Assembly (NCBI GenBank): GCA_024919175.1
Contig: CP103804.1
Span: forward strand, 3,844,001-3,908,000
From: Clostridioides difficile
GTDB lineage: Bacteria; Bacillota; Clostridia; Peptostreptococcales; Peptostreptococcaceae
Direction: 5' to 3'
DNA length: 64,000 bases
The notes under the pieces were generated by a model. That model saw nothing but the letters and a program-made list of their open reading frames with translations, was not told the origin of the DNA and did not search any database. Below, piece after piece: positions 8,558-17,992 of the stretch. Every line of letters starts with the position of its first letter. Positions within the stretch are counted from its first letter, which is position 1. The position numbers and the translations under genes are program-made.

Positions 8558-9451
8558 CTACTGTGAAACAAAACTGTTGATTTCAATTTGTAACTTATTT
8601 AAAAATATTTTAGTTGCCTTAGAAAAAACCTGATGCTTTTTCCAAACAATATTTAAGTGCGCTTCTAATCTTGGTTCTAAAGGTCTAAAACAAAGATTGC
8701 TATTACCTGTTGTATTGATAAGTTTATCCAGACAAAGAGCATATCCAATACCTTCATCTACCATAAGGGAAGCATTATAGACAAGATTATAAGTTGCCAC
8801 TATATCAAAGGTTTCAAAATCTTGCCCAGACCAACCAGAAATTACATTTTTAACCAATGTTTGACGTGAAGTTAAGATAGGAATTCCCCTCAAATCTTCT
8901 GGACATATCGTCCTCTTTTGAGCAAGTTCACAATCTTTTTTCATAAGCAATCCCCATACATCATTAACAGGAAGTTTGATATAATCATACTTTTCCATGC
9001 TGGCAGGTTCAATTAAAATTCCAAAGTCTAAAAGTCCCTTGTCTAATCTTTCTGTTACATCATCAGCATTCCCACTAAATAAATGATAGCGTATATGAGG
9101 ATATTCTTTTTGCAATTTTTTTGCAGTTTTGGCAATAAGACGCATAGCATCTGTTTCTCCCCCACCAATATAAACAGTTCCTCGTATATCATCACAATCA
9201 TTGTTAAAATCTGTAGTAGTTTTATCTGCTAAATCAATTATTTCCTGTGCACGTTTACGTAAAAATAAGCCATCCTCTGTAAGTGTGATTTTTCTGTTAC
9301 CACGCAAAAACAACTTTTTCCCAAGTTCATCTTCAAGTTCCATAAGTTGTTTTGAAAGCGTAGGTTGCGTCACATTAAGTGATTGAGCTGCACTTGTAAT
9401 ACTTTCTTCTTTTGCAACTGCCAAAAAATATCTCAATACTCTAAGTTCCAT
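8558..9451 (-). CDS. LysR-family transcriptional regulator
   Basis: A 297-residue LTTR. Residues 1-60 form the winged HTH (VLRYFLAVAKEESITSAAQSLNVTQPTLSKQL); residues 90-297 form the periplasmic-binding-like effector domain. SD AGGAGG precedes the ATG. It is transcribed divergently from the alcohol dehydrogenase gene across 182 bp that contain both promoters and a dyad, the classic arrangement for LysR control of the divergent gene. Regulation of the adh-acetyltransferase-lipoprotein operon is inferred. Confidence 0.92.
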   Translation of the reverse strand: MELRVLRYFLAVAKEESITSAAQSLNVTQPTLSKQLMELEDELGKKLFLRGNRKITLTEDGLFLRKRAQEIIDLADKTTTDFNNDCDDIRGTVYIGGGETDAMRLIAKTAKKLQKEYPHIRYHLFSGNADDVTERLDKGLLDFGILIEPASMEKYDYIKLPVNDVWGLLMKKDCELAQKRTICPEDLRGIPILTSRQTLVKNVISGWSGQDFETFDIVATYNLVYNASLMVDEGIGYALCLDKLINTTGNSNLCFRPLEPRLEAHLNIVWKKHQVFSKATKIFLNKLQIEINSFVSQ

Positions 9452-9469
9452 TATATACCTCCTGTTTAT

Positions 9470-9498
9470 AGTATACTTTTCTCTACTATGCCTGTCAA
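9470..9498 (-). promoter_or_regulatory. Promoter of the LysR gene
   Basis: On the minus strand TTGACA (9493-9498) and TATACT (9470-9475) are 17 bp apart, followed by SD AGGAGG. A near-perfect sigma-A promoter. Confidence 0.7.
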
Positions 9499-9525
9499 CT
9501 ATGGGAAGGTATTCTTTATAAGTAT

Positions 9526-9554
9526 TTGCTATTATATTATTTCGTTAATATAAT
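9526..9554 (+). promoter_or_regulatory. adh promoter with LysR-like dyad
   Basis: TTGCTA (9526-9531), 17 bp, TATAAT (9549-9554). A 9-bp inverted repeat, ATTATATTA (9531-9539) and TAATATAAT (9546-9554), spans the spacer and the -10. It is a candidate operator for the divergent LysR protein. Confidence 0.55.
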
Positions 9555-9633
9555 AAATGTATAGAAATTAAGATATAGATTTTAATAAAAGCAATAACAT
9601 AAAAAAGCAATAACATAAAAAGGAGGAAAAAAT

Positions 9634-10806
9634 ATGAACTTTAATATGTATATACCAACTCGTTTTATTTTTGGAAATGGACGTTTAAATGAATTACATC
9701 AACAAAAGCTACCTGGAAAGAAAGCCTTGCTTGTCATTTCAAGCGGAAAATCAACTAAAGAAAATGGTGCACTTGACCGAACAGAAAAGCAATTAAAAAT
9801 GGCAGGAGTAGAGTTTATATTATTCAACGAAATAGATGCAAATCCTAATAAAAATTCTATAATGAATGGAGCTTCTTATGCTCGTAAAACAAACTGTGAT
9901 TTTATTATTGCCTTAGGTGGAGGCAGTGTCATGGACGCATCAAAGGCAATTGCAATGATGGCAACAAATACTGGTGATTTATGGGATTATGTAAATGGGG
10001 GCACTGGAAAAGCACAACCATTACAAAGTGAACCACTACCAGTTGTTTGTATTACAACTACTGCTGGAACAGGTAGTGAAGCTGACCAATGGGGAGTTGT
10101 TACAAATGAAGAAACTCATGAGAAAATTGGTGTAGGTGGCTATGACTCTTTATTCCCTGTTCTATCCATAATTGACCCAGAATTGATGAAATCTGTACCG
10201 CCTGAATTTACTGCTTATCAAGGATTTGATACTTTATTCCATGCTGCTGAAAGCTATATTTCTTCTTTTTCCAGTATTATGAGCGATATGTATGCTTTAA
10301 CTGCTATCGAAAATGTGGGCAACTATCTTGCACATGCAGTAAAAAATGGTAGTGATGTGAAGGCCAGAGAACACATGGCTTTTGCAAATACAATTGCAGG
10401 AATTGTCATGACAATCAGTGTCACTACAGCACAACATTCTTTAGAACAGGCTATGTCTGGTTATTACCCAAGACTTCCTCATGGTGCAGGTTTGATTATG
10501 ATTTCTAAAGCTTTCTTTGGATTTTTTATAGAGAAACATGCTTGTGATGAACGCTTTGTACGTATGGCACAGGCATTGGGAATGAAAGATGCTAACAAAG
10601 CAGAAGATTTTATCACAGCTCTTACCAAATTACAAGAAGCTTGTGGAGTTGCAGATTTAAAAATGTCTGACTATGGAATTACACCAGGAGATTTTAATTT
10701 AATCGCAAAAAGTGCAAGAGAAACAATGGGTGGTTTATTCGCAGCAAATCCTTGTGAAATGACGCATGAGGATTGTGTAGAAATATTGAAAAAATCTTAC
10801 AGTTAA
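9634..10806 (+). CDS. Iron-containing alcohol dehydrogenase (group III)
   Basis: A 390-residue NAD(P)H-dependent oxidoreductase of the Fe-ADH family (butanol dehydrogenase/YqhD-like). The cofactor loop GGGSVMDASKAIA is near residue 95, and TTTAGTGSEAD follows near residue 145. Metal-ligand regions are visible at GFDTLFHAAESY (about 205), TAQHSLEQA (about 266) and LPHGAGLIM (about 282). SD AAAGGAGG precedes the ATG. It is first in a tight operon with an acetyltransferase (about 18 bp downstream) and a lipoprotein gene. It probably reduces an aldehyde to an alcohol; the substrate is unknown. Confidence 0.92.
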   Translation: MNFNMYIPTRFIFGNGRLNELHQQKLPGKKALLVISSGKSTKENGALDRTEKQLKMAGVEFILFNEIDANPNKNSIMNGASYARKTNCDFIIALGGGSVMDASKAIAMMATNTGDLWDYVNGGTGKAQPLQSEPLPVVCITTTAGTGSEADQWGVVTNEETHEKIGVGGYDSLFPVLSIIDPELMKSVPPEFTAYQGFDTLFHAAESYISSFSSIMSDMYALTAIENVGNYLAHAVKNGSDVKAREHMAFANTIAGIVMTISVTTAQHSLEQAMSGYYPRLPHGAGLIMISKAFFGFFIEKHACDERFVRMAQALGMKDANKAEDFITALTKLQEACGVADLKMSDYGITPGDFNLIAKSARETMGGLFAANPCEMTHEDCVEILKKSYS

Positions 10807-10824
10807 TCAGAAAGGATGTGTGAA

Positions 10825-11403
10825 ATGAACTTGAATTTAAATACATTTTTAGAACATGTTAATCAAGGGCTTACTGTTGTTGGAGGTTCAAAGCTCCATA
10901 AATTTATGAGTGAACTCAGCAATGAAGCCATGAAAATTACATCTAAATTAAACAACAATTATCATGAACCAGAAGAAATTAGAACATTGTTTTCAGAGTT
11001 AATTGGAAAACATGTAGATAAAACATTTAACATGTTCCCTCCATTTTATACAGACTGTGGAAAAAATATAATAATAGGTAAGAATGTTTTTATAAACTCA
11101 GGATGCAGATTTCAAGACCAAGGTGGTATTACTATTGGAGATAATTCGTTGATTGGTCATAATGTAGTATTGACAACTTTGAATCATGATTTTGCACCAA
11201 GCAAACGAAGTACTATGCACCCAAGACCTGTCAAAATAGGGAAAAGTGTCTGGATTGGTGCCAATGTTACAGTAACTCCTGGTATAACAATAGGAGATGG
11301 AGCAATCATAGCAGCTGGAGCTGTTGTAACTAAAGATGTAGCACCTAATACATTGGTGGGAGGTGTACCAGCAAAGTTTATAAAAAAAATTGAGGAGGAA
11401 TAA
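10825..11403 (+). CDS. Left-handed beta-helix (hexapeptide) O-acetyltransferase
   Basis: About 192 residues, resembling maltose/galactoside acetyltransferases (LacA/Maa/NodL). There is an N-terminal helical part and then hexapeptide repeats: IIIGKNVFINSGCRFQDQGG, ITIGDNSLIGHNVVL, VKIGKSVWIGANVTV and ITIGDGAIIAAGAVV. The likely catalytic histidine is in TTLNHDFAP. The ATG at 10825 is preferred because AAAGGA at 10811-10816 lies 8 nt upstream; the ATG at 10816 overlaps that SD. It is the second gene of the adh operon and ends 4 bp before the lipoprotein gene. Acyl acceptor unknown. Confidence 0.88.
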   Translation: MNLNLNTFLEHVNQGLTVVGGSKLHKFMSELSNEAMKITSKLNNNYHEPEEIRTLFSELIGKHVDKTFNMFPPFYTDCGKNIIIGKNVFINSGCRFQDQGGITIGDNSLIGHNVVLTTLNHDFAPSKRSTMHPRPVKIGKSVWIGANVTVTPGITIGDGAIIAAGAVVTKDVAPNTLVGGVPAKFIKKIEEE

Positions 11404-11407
11404 ATAA

Positions 11408-11959
11408 ATGAACAAAAAAGTCTTAATTATATCCCTCATCTTAACTGCACTTTGTAGCTTTGCACTATTAGGTTGTGCAAATATTCAAGCCTCAAAACAA
11501 ACAGTACAACAAGAATCTAAAGATAATACTTTAACTGCAACCCCTATTTCTTATAAAGAAAAAGAAGTAATAACACTAACTGAAAATAAACCACCTGAAA
11601 ATAACATGATAACTGCCAATCTTAAAATTGGAGATAAAGACTTTGTATTGAAACTTTATAATAATCCTTCTGTACAGGCATTACTAAAAAAAATGCCACT
11701 TAAACTAGATATGAAAGATTTAAATAAAAATGAAAAATATAATTATTTTACAGAAAATTTACCATCAAGTTCAGAATCTATAAAAAATATTAAAACTGGT
11801 GATTTTATGCTATATGGCTCTGATTGTCTGGTTATATTTTATAAAGATTTTCAAACCTCATATAACTACACTAAACTGGGGTATATTGAAGATACCAGTA
11901 AACTTGTTGAAGTATTAGGAAATGGAAATGTACAGGCAGTAATTAGTATTGTTAATTAA
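11408..11959 (+). CDS. Lipoprotein with cyclophilin-like domain
   Basis: A 183-residue protein with a lipoprotein signal (SFALLGCANIQ, Cys near residue 19) and a C-terminal cyclophilin-like fold of about 110 residues (MITANLKIGDKDFVLKLYNN ... IKTGDFMLYGSDCLVIFYKDF ... LGYIED). Small stand-alone domains of this kind often accompany flavin/NAD-linked reductase and LysR genes in Firmicutes. It lies 4 bp after the acetyltransferase, last in the operon, before a strong terminator. A surface role is implied by the lipobox; the biochemical function is unknown. Confidence 0.8.
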   Translation: MNKKVLIISLILTALCSFALLGCANIQASKQTVQQESKDNTLTATPISYKEKEVITLTENKPPENNMITANLKIGDKDFVLKLYNNPSVQALLKKMPLKLDMKDLNKNEKYNYFTENLPSSSESIKNIKTGDFMLYGSDCLVIFYKDFQTSYNYTKLGYIEDTSKLVEVLGNGNVQAVISIVN

Positions 11960-11962
11960 AAC

Positions 11963-12006
11963 AATAGTGTCATCATGACAAATATATCTACCATGATGAC
12001 ACTATT
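11963..12006. terminator. Strong hairpin terminator between convergent genes
   Basis: A 15-bp perfect stem (AATAGTGTCATCATG at 11963-11977 with 11992-12006) and a 14-nt loop. It follows the lipoprotein stop by a few bases and can serve the convergent diguanylate cyclase as well. Confidence 0.8.
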
Positions 12007-12027
12007 TAATAAATCCATTTACTTTCT

Positions 12028-13113
12028 CTAACTGATAATTCTATTTTTTCCACTATTTTTAGCTATGTAAAGCTTTGTATCAGCTCCTTTTACAAGCTTC
12101 TCAATGGTCATATTTTCAGTGTACTCCTCTACCCCTCCACTGACTGTAATTTTATTTACTAAGTCAAATAATTTTTTATCACTAGAAACATGTATACGAA
12201 TACGCTCTGCTACATCAATTGCCTTAGATTTAGTAAAACTAGGCATTACAACTATGAATTCTTCTCCTCCATACCTTGAAACAATCCCATCATTTCCAAC
12301 CTCTTCAATTAAAATCTCACTAAATCGAATTAATACATTATTTCCACATAGATGACCATATTTATCATTTATTTTTTTAAAATCATCTATATCAAATAAT
12401 ATAATGTACATATTTCTTTCTTCCAATGGTTTTTTTAATATATTAGACATATACTGTATTAAGTATCTTCTATTATACAAATTTGTCAAATCATCTATAT
12501 TTGCCTGTCTTTCAAGCCTTTGGTTCAATTTATATACTTTATCATGCTCATGAGAATACTCTTGTAAAACCACAATCATTACTACACATAAAAACAATGA
12601 AACTATAATAAAACTACTTATTGTATCTGATGCACGAGATTCACCTATAGATACAATTAAGTCTGGGGAATTAAATGCCAAAAATATAGAAATACAATAC
12701 ACAAATATAGATATTAATAGCATAACTATTCTCTTAAGTCCATCAATGGTCAATGATATAACACATATTCCCAATAGGAAATAAAACATCATACCACTAT
12801 CTACTCCACCACTTATAAAAAAAAGTATTGGAAATAAAAATATATTAAGCCCTATATTAATTACTAGACGCCCTCTATCTATATCTTGTGTTTTAAAAGA
12901 ATAGACTGCCAATATTGACATGATACAAAAGCAAGAAAAACTTCCCCATACAGATATACTAGGAAGACTACTAAAAACAGCAGCAATAAAAGCAGAAAAC
13001 GAACAAATAACTCCAGCAAAACAAAATAGATAAAAAAGTCTTTCTTGTAATTTTAGATTCTTATTAAAATATTTTTTTATAAATTTTTTAACATAATGTT
13101 GTATATGTGTCAA
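12028..13113 (-). CDS. Membrane diguanylate cyclase (GGDEF domain)
   Basis: About 361 residues. The first 180 contain roughly five or six hydrophobic segments (for example YLFCFAGVICSFSAFIAAVF); then comes a GGDEF domain (DDLTNLYNRRYL ... LFDIDDFKKINDKYGH ... RYGGEEFIVVMPS). The GGEEF signature predicts an active cyclic di-GMP synthase. The stretch before it (EVGNDGIVSRYGGEEF) has no RxxD inhibitory site, so product feedback is not expected. I use the TTG at 13111-13113, 7 nt after AAGGAGGAGGG; the longer frame from 13170 has no SD. The membrane part has no named sensory domain that I recognise. Confidence 0.9.
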   Translation of the reverse strand: MTHIQHYVKKFIKKYFNKNLKLQERLFYLFCFAGVICSFSAFIAAVFSSLPSISVWGSFSCFCIMSILAVYSFKTQDIDRGRLVINIGLNIFLFPILFFISGGVDSGMMFYFLLGICVISLTIDGLKRIVMLLISIFVYCISIFLAFNSPDLIVSIGESRASDTISSFIIVSLFLCVVMIVVLQEYSHEHDKVYKLNQRLERQANIDDLTNLYNRRYLIQYMSNILKKPLEERNMYIILFDIDDFKKINDKYGHLCGNNVLIRFSEILIEEVGNDGIVSRYGGEEFIVVMPSFTKSKAIDVAERIRIHVSSDKKLFDLVNKITVSGGVEEYTENMTIEKLVKGADTKLYIAKNSGKNRIIS

Positions 13114-13349
13114 ATATTGACCCTCCTCCTTTATTAAAAACGTTGCTTTAATTGTATAATTATATAACATTATATCATATAAAAAGAGGTTTAATAATAA
13201 CTCATCTGTACAACATAAGTATATGGAAATATTTACCTTATAATTAAGAAACTATAGCTGTTTCAGTTATTTTTTAAACGTATTTTTCCATATATAAATA
13301 AATTCAGCCTTTAGTGTTTATGTACATATCTATCTAATTACAATAAAGT

Positions 13350-15239
13350 TTATTTTACATTTATGGCTTTACTATATTTATTGATAATATTCCAAGTACC
13401 ATTTTCTTTTCTTAATTCGAAACTTATTTTTGAATAAGACTCTCCATCTTCACTAGATTGTGTCACCATAACTTTATTTCCAGACTTATTCTTATAGCTA
13501 CGTTCTTTTATCTTATTTTTTGTATGCCCAACTACAATAGCATCTATTCCATCTACTGTAGTAGCAAGTTTTTTTATCTCGCTACTTGGATTTTTTAAAT
13601 TTATATTATTACTATTTGAATGTACAACTGTAACAATTACATCTGGGTTTTCTTTTTGCATAACCTTTACCCACTCATTTGCATCCTTCACTAAGTCATT
13701 GGTATATAATCTATTTGTTTTTTTAGAATTTTTTTCTGAACTTGAATCATTAATATTTTTTTCATCTTTATCTATAGTAAGCCCTAATATACCAACCTTT
13801 ATTTCATCTTCCTTAGTTTCAACTTTATGCATTATATAAGGTTTTACATAATTTTCTCCAGACTCCTCATATATATTAGCTGATAAAACAGGAATTTTCA
13901 TTTCCTCAAAATTTTCTATGATAGAATCCAATGTAGATTTTTTTTCTTCAAAATCATTTTTTTCAGATATAAGTTCATGACTACCAAGTACTACAGCATC
14001 ATAGCCGAGATAAACAATAGGCCATTCATTTATTCTCTTATGAATACCTTTTTTTGTGTTATACTGCCACTCTTTAGACCATTTAGTCATTTCTTTTGTA
14101 TTAGCATCAAAAAAATCTCCAGTATCAATAAAGATTGGCTGTACAGCTCTGTATCTTTCATTAAATAAACTAACAGCCATTTCATCTGAAAAATTTGAAT
14201 GTAAACCAGATGTAGTAATTATATTTACTTCTTTTCCAAATACCTTTAATTCACTGTGCTTATCTTTTATAAACCACTTATCATTCTTCTTATCCAACTT
14301 AAAATTAATCTTTGATACACTATCACCATGAGCTCCAGGCTGTGTCACTATCACTTCTTCACCAGATTTATTTTTAAATGTATGTTGCTCTATCTTTTCG
14401 TGTGTATGACCAGCTACAATAGCATCTATTCCTTCTACTGTTGTTGCCAGCTCCTTTATTCTATTTCCTGGATTTTTAGGATTTTTGGGCTCTTCACCTG
14501 AATGTACAATGGCAATGATTATATCTGGACTTTCTTTTTCCATGACCTTTACCCACTTTTTGGCATCTTCCACCAAATCATTTGCATATAATTTTCCTTT
14601 ATACTGTGCTTGTTCTTCAAGTGCCCTAGCTTTTTTATCTTGCTCAAAGCTTTTAAATCTTGAACGTTCTCCTACTTCTTTTATAGTAAGCCCAAGTATA
14701 CCTACCTTCACATTCCCTTTTTCTGTTTTGACCTCTTTCATTATGTATGGTTTTACATAGTTTTTTCCAGATTGCTCATATATATTTGCAGATACTAATG
14801 GTATGTTGTTATTTTTAAAATCAGATACTAAACTATCAAGACCTTGCTTATCATTAGAAACAAACTCGTGATTTCCAAATGTAACTGCATCATATTTTAA
14901 TTTTGCCATTTCTTTAGCTATAGGAACTTCTCCTTCACGTGGCTCAGCTATCTTTTTAAATTCTGGCATACCATCATTAAATCGTACTAGTTTTTGACCA
15001 GTAGACCATCCATTCATATCAATACTTTGTATGTCAAAAAAATCGCCTGCATCGACCATTAGCAAGTTTTCATCATATTTTCTCTCTTCTTGCACATAAG
15101 AAACTAGGTTTTCTGGGACTATTGAATGTAAATCGCTTGTACCAAGTATATTGATTTCTATATCTTTAGTACTTTCACACCCGACTAATAATATTATTAG
15201 AAATGTTATTGATGTAACTATAATAAATTTTATTTTCAT
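13350..15239 (-). CDS. Two-domain 5'-nucleotidase-like metallophosphoesterase lipoprotein, second domain degenerate
   Basis: A 629-residue lipoprotein (signal ending ILLVGC, Cys21). It carries two tandem UshA/YfkN-type calcineurin-like phosphoesterase domains. Domain 1 (about 28-325) has every metal motif: SDLHS, DAGDFF, GNHEF, VHSGEEP and GHTHEK. Domain 2 (about 335-629) has TSGLHS (Asp lost), DTGDFF, GSHEL (Asn lost) and GHTKNK (second His lost), so it is probably inactive. Family role: extracellular hydrolysis of nucleotides or cyclic nucleotides for phosphate and nucleoside salvage. It is a tandem paralog of the next gene upstream; the 184-bp gap holds a terminator. SD GGGGGGAGG. Confidence 0.88.
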   Translation of the reverse strand: MKIKFIIVTSITFLIILLVGCESTKDIEINILGTSDLHSIVPENLVSYVQEERKYDENLLMVDAGDFFDIQSIDMNGWSTGQKLVRFNDGMPEFKKIAEPREGEVPIAKEMAKLKYDAVTFGNHEFVSNDKQGLDSLVSDFKNNNIPLVSANIYEQSGKNYVKPYIMKEVKTEKGNVKVGILGLTIKEVGERSRFKSFEQDKKARALEEQAQYKGKLYANDLVEDAKKWVKVMEKESPDIIIAIVHSGEEPKNPKNPGNRIKELATTVEGIDAIVAGHTHEKIEQHTFKNKSGEEVIVTQPGAHGDSVSKINFKLDKKNDKWFIKDKHSELKVFGKEVNIITTSGLHSNFSDEMAVSLFNERYRAVQPIFIDTGDFFDANTKEMTKWSKEWQYNTKKGIHKRINEWPIVYLGYDAVVLGSHELISEKNDFEEKKSTLDSIIENFEEMKIPVLSANIYEESGENYVKPYIMHKVETKEDEIKVGILGLTIDKDEKNINDSSSEKNSKKTNRLYTNDLVKDANEWVKVMQKENPDVIVTVVHSNSNNINLKNPSSEIKKLATTVDGIDAIVVGHTKNKIKERSYKNKSGNKVMVTQSSEDGESYSKISFELRKENGTWNIINKYSKAINVK

Positions 15240-15333
15240 AAAAGCCTCCCCCCTAATTTTTTTGATGATAATAAAATTTACTCTTATACTTTATCTTTAC
15301 TATATAAGTTTGTACTGTTTATTATACTAAAAA

Positions 15334-15375
15334 AACTATATGTAAATTCCTTTTTAAATAAATCTACATATAGTT
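15334..15375 (-). terminator. Terminator between the two nucleotidase-like genes
   Basis: AACTATATGTA (15334-15344) pairs perfectly with TACATATAGTT (15365-15375). On the minus strand the stem is followed by a run of seven T, ending the 15424-17370 transcript. Confidence 0.75.
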
Positions 15376-15423
15376 CTCTCTATTTTTTAGTTACAAAACA
15401 AGACTTACTCTAGTATGCTAAAA

Positions 15424-17370
15424 TTATTTAACCTCAATCGTTTTACTAAATTTATCATTAATAACCCATGAGCCCTTTTCTTTGTTCACTTTAAAAGTAA
15501 TTTTAGAATAGTATTTACCATGTTCACCTGGTTGTGTAACTATAACTTTACTTCCAGACTTATTTTTATAGTCATGTTCATCTATTTTCTCATGAGTGTG
15601 ACTAGCAACAATAGCATCAATTCCATCTACTGTAGTTGCTAGTTCTTTTACTCTATTTCCTGGATGCTTTGGGTTTTTAGGTTCTTCACCTGAATGTACA
15701 ACTGCAACTATTATATCTGGATTTTCTTCTTTCATCTCTTTTACCCACTTCTTTGCATCTGCTACTAAATCATTTGCATACAATTTGTCTTTATATTGAA
15801 ATTGCTCTTGTAAATTTACATTTTTAAGACCTTTCCCTACCTCTTTTATTGTAAGACCCAATATTCCAACTTTTACTTTACCTTCATTTGTCTCTACATC
15901 TTTTATAATATATGGTTTAACATAGTTTTCTCCAGATTTCTTATATATATTTGCTGATAGCACAGGAATCGCTATCTGTTCAAAATCCTCTACAACAGCA
16001 TTTAAAAGACGCTCATCTGCCCAAAATTCATCATTTTCGGATACAAACTCATGATTTCCAAGTACTACTGCGTCATACATGCCCTGATTCATAGCTATTG
16101 CCATTGGACATCTACTAATCACTGTATCAGTATTATTATCCCTTATAGCTTTCCACTCTTTATACCATTCAATCATTTCATCTGTCTGAGAATCTAAAAA
16201 ATCCCCCGCATCTACTACAACAGGTTCAATTGGGTTACTTCGTTCGTTAACAAGATTGACCAATAATCTATCAGAAAAATGTGCATGTAAATCTGCAGTA
16301 GCAACTATATTTATTTCCTTATCAACCATTTTTAATTTGCTAGTTTTTTCCTTTATACCCCATTTATCATTCTTCTTATTTAATTTAAAGCTAATCTCTG
16401 ACACACTATCTGAATGTGAACCTGGTTGTGTAACAATTACTTCCTTTCCAGATTTATTTTTATATGTATGTTGCTTTATTTTCTTATGTGTATGACCAGC
16501 TACAACTGCATCTATTCCATCTACTGTGGTTGCAAGTTCTTTTATTCTATTTCCTGTATTATCAGAATTTTTAGGCTCTTCCCCTGAATGTACAACTGCA
16601 ACTACTATGTCTGGATTTTCTTTCTTCATTACTTTTACCCATTTCTCTGCGTCTTCTACTAAATCATTTGCATATAATTTTCCTTTATACTCAGGTTGCT
16701 CTCCAAGCTCTCTTGATTTAGTTTCTTTTTCAACATCTTCAAATCCTGAACTTTTCCCCACTTCTTTTATAGTAAGACCTAGTATTCCAACCTTTACATC
16801 ACCTTTATCTGTCTTAACATTTTTCATCACATATGGCTGTATGTAGTTTTTTCCAGATTGTTCATATATGTTTGCTGATATTAATGGTATCTTATTATTT
16901 TTAAAATCAGATACTAATTTATCAAGACCTTGCTTATCATTTGAAATAAATTCACTATCGCCAAGTACTACAGCATCATATTTCAATGGTGTCATATCTT
17001 TAACTATAGGTACTTCATCTTTACTACTCTTCACTATGTCTTCATATTCTGCTGTACCACTATCTCTAATATTAACTAGTTTTTTCCCAGAGGTCCATTC
17101 CCACATTTCTTTACTTTGTTCACCAAAGAAATCGCCTGCGTCTACCATAAGTAGATTTTCATTTTTTGCTCTTTCTTCATTTACATATGAAACCAGAGAA
17201 TCTGTCACAACTGAATGTAAATCACCTGTCCCTAATATTTTTACTTCTGTATCTGATACTTTAACTTTTGTATCTTCTATTTTAGTTTCTTTATCTTTAG
17301 TACTTTGACATGACACAAGCAATCCCACTAAAAACACTATCAATACCATTATAATAAATTTTATTTTCAT
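15424..17370 (-). CDS. Two-domain 5'-nucleotidase-like metallophosphoesterase lipoprotein, first domain altered
   Basis: A 648-residue paralog of the following gene, with lipobox LLVSC (Cys21). Domain 1 (about 45-345) has GDLHS, DAGDFF, VHSGEEP and GHTHKK, but the central motif is GDSEF instead of GNHEF, losing the catalytic Asn-His pair. Domain 2 (about 352-648) keeps ADLHA, DAGDFL, GNHEF, VHSGEEP and SHTHEK, so it should be the active one. This is the reverse of the neighbouring paralog, where domain 1 is intact. No SLH or LPXTG anchor is present; attachment is by the lipid. SD GAGGGGGG is directly upstream. Confidence 0.88.
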   Translation of the reverse strand: MKIKFIIMVLIVFLVGLLVSCQSTKDKETKIEDTKVKVSDTEVKILGTGDLHSVVTDSLVSYVNEERAKNENLLMVDAGDFFGEQSKEMWEWTSGKKLVNIRDSGTAEYEDIVKSSKDEVPIVKDMTPLKYDAVVLGDSEFISNDKQGLDKLVSDFKNNKIPLISANIYEQSGKNYIQPYVMKNVKTDKGDVKVGILGLTIKEVGKSSGFEDVEKETKSRELGEQPEYKGKLYANDLVEDAEKWVKVMKKENPDIVVAVVHSGEEPKNSDNTGNRIKELATTVDGIDAVVAGHTHKKIKQHTYKNKSGKEVIVTQPGSHSDSVSEISFKLNKKNDKWGIKEKTSKLKMVDKEINIVATADLHAHFSDRLLVNLVNERSNPIEPVVVDAGDFLDSQTDEMIEWYKEWKAIRDNNTDTVISRCPMAIAMNQGMYDAVVLGNHEFVSENDEFWADERLLNAVVEDFEQIAIPVLSANIYKKSGENYVKPYIIKDVETNEGKVKVGILGLTIKEVGKGLKNVNLQEQFQYKDKLYANDLVADAKKWVKEMKEENPDIIVAVVHSGEEPKNPKHPGNRVKELATTVDGIDAIVASHTHEKIDEHDYKNKSGSKVIVTQPGEHGKYYSKITFKVNKEKGSWVINDKFSKTIEVK

Positions 17371-17992
17371 AAAGACCCCCCTCGTAAATTTTTAAATTAT
17401 AATAAAATTTAATATCATGCTTTATTTTAAACTATAGCAGGTTATAGAATTATGAGCAACATTCATTGGACTAATAGATTATTACCTTTAAATGTATCCA
17501 TAAAGATATACATTTCATTTCTTATGTCAGTATATTTAAACATCCTTAATAAGATATTTAAATATACTATTAGAAAACTTTAAATGTATGCTTCATATAA
17601 CAAACTCTTATTTAACAAAAATAGGTATGATGAGATTGTAGCAATATTAAAATATATGGAGAAAATCGAGTAGAAAATCTTATTTGAATAGTTAAGTAAC
17701 TGAAATGGTTGTAAAGTTGTAAACGTAATATCTCTTCTCTACACCTTTATAAATAAAGTTGATAAAAGGATTTGTGTGTTTTTGACTGTATTATCTATAG
17801 TTTTATATGATATTTAGAATATAGAAATACAAAGTAATTTTTGTATCCTCAGATATGATTGTTACAGATGTCAGCATCCTCAATATACATGCTGATAAGA
17901 ACTTCATTGTACCACTTCACTTTCTTATATTAAAAGGTACAATGAAATTCTGTTTTATTTATACTATTCTTTATAATTTATAAATTAGAGCA
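17371..17992. other. 622-bp intergenic region with two hairpins, no ORF seen
   Basis: AT-rich, with no credible coding frame. Near the DHH-gene end it has a 7-bp hairpin (17871-17877 with 17889-17895) and a long stem (17899-17913 with 17936-17950, one mismatch) that probably terminates the DHH transcript. The promoter of the nucleotidase-like gene should lie here but I could not assign it. Confidence 0.5.
17899..17950. terminator. Hairpin downstream of the DHH gene
   Basis: GAACTTCATTGTACC (17899-17913) pairs with GGTACAATGAAATTC (17936-17950) with one mismatch. The T-rich flank is better on the plus side (TGTTTTATTT), so direction is uncertain. Confidence 0.5.

Noticed and set aside
13171..13349. 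Possible cyclic di-GMP riboswitch next to the GGDEF gene
   Set aside because: Conserved riboswitch core sequence could not be found; only simple AT-rich inverted repeats are present.
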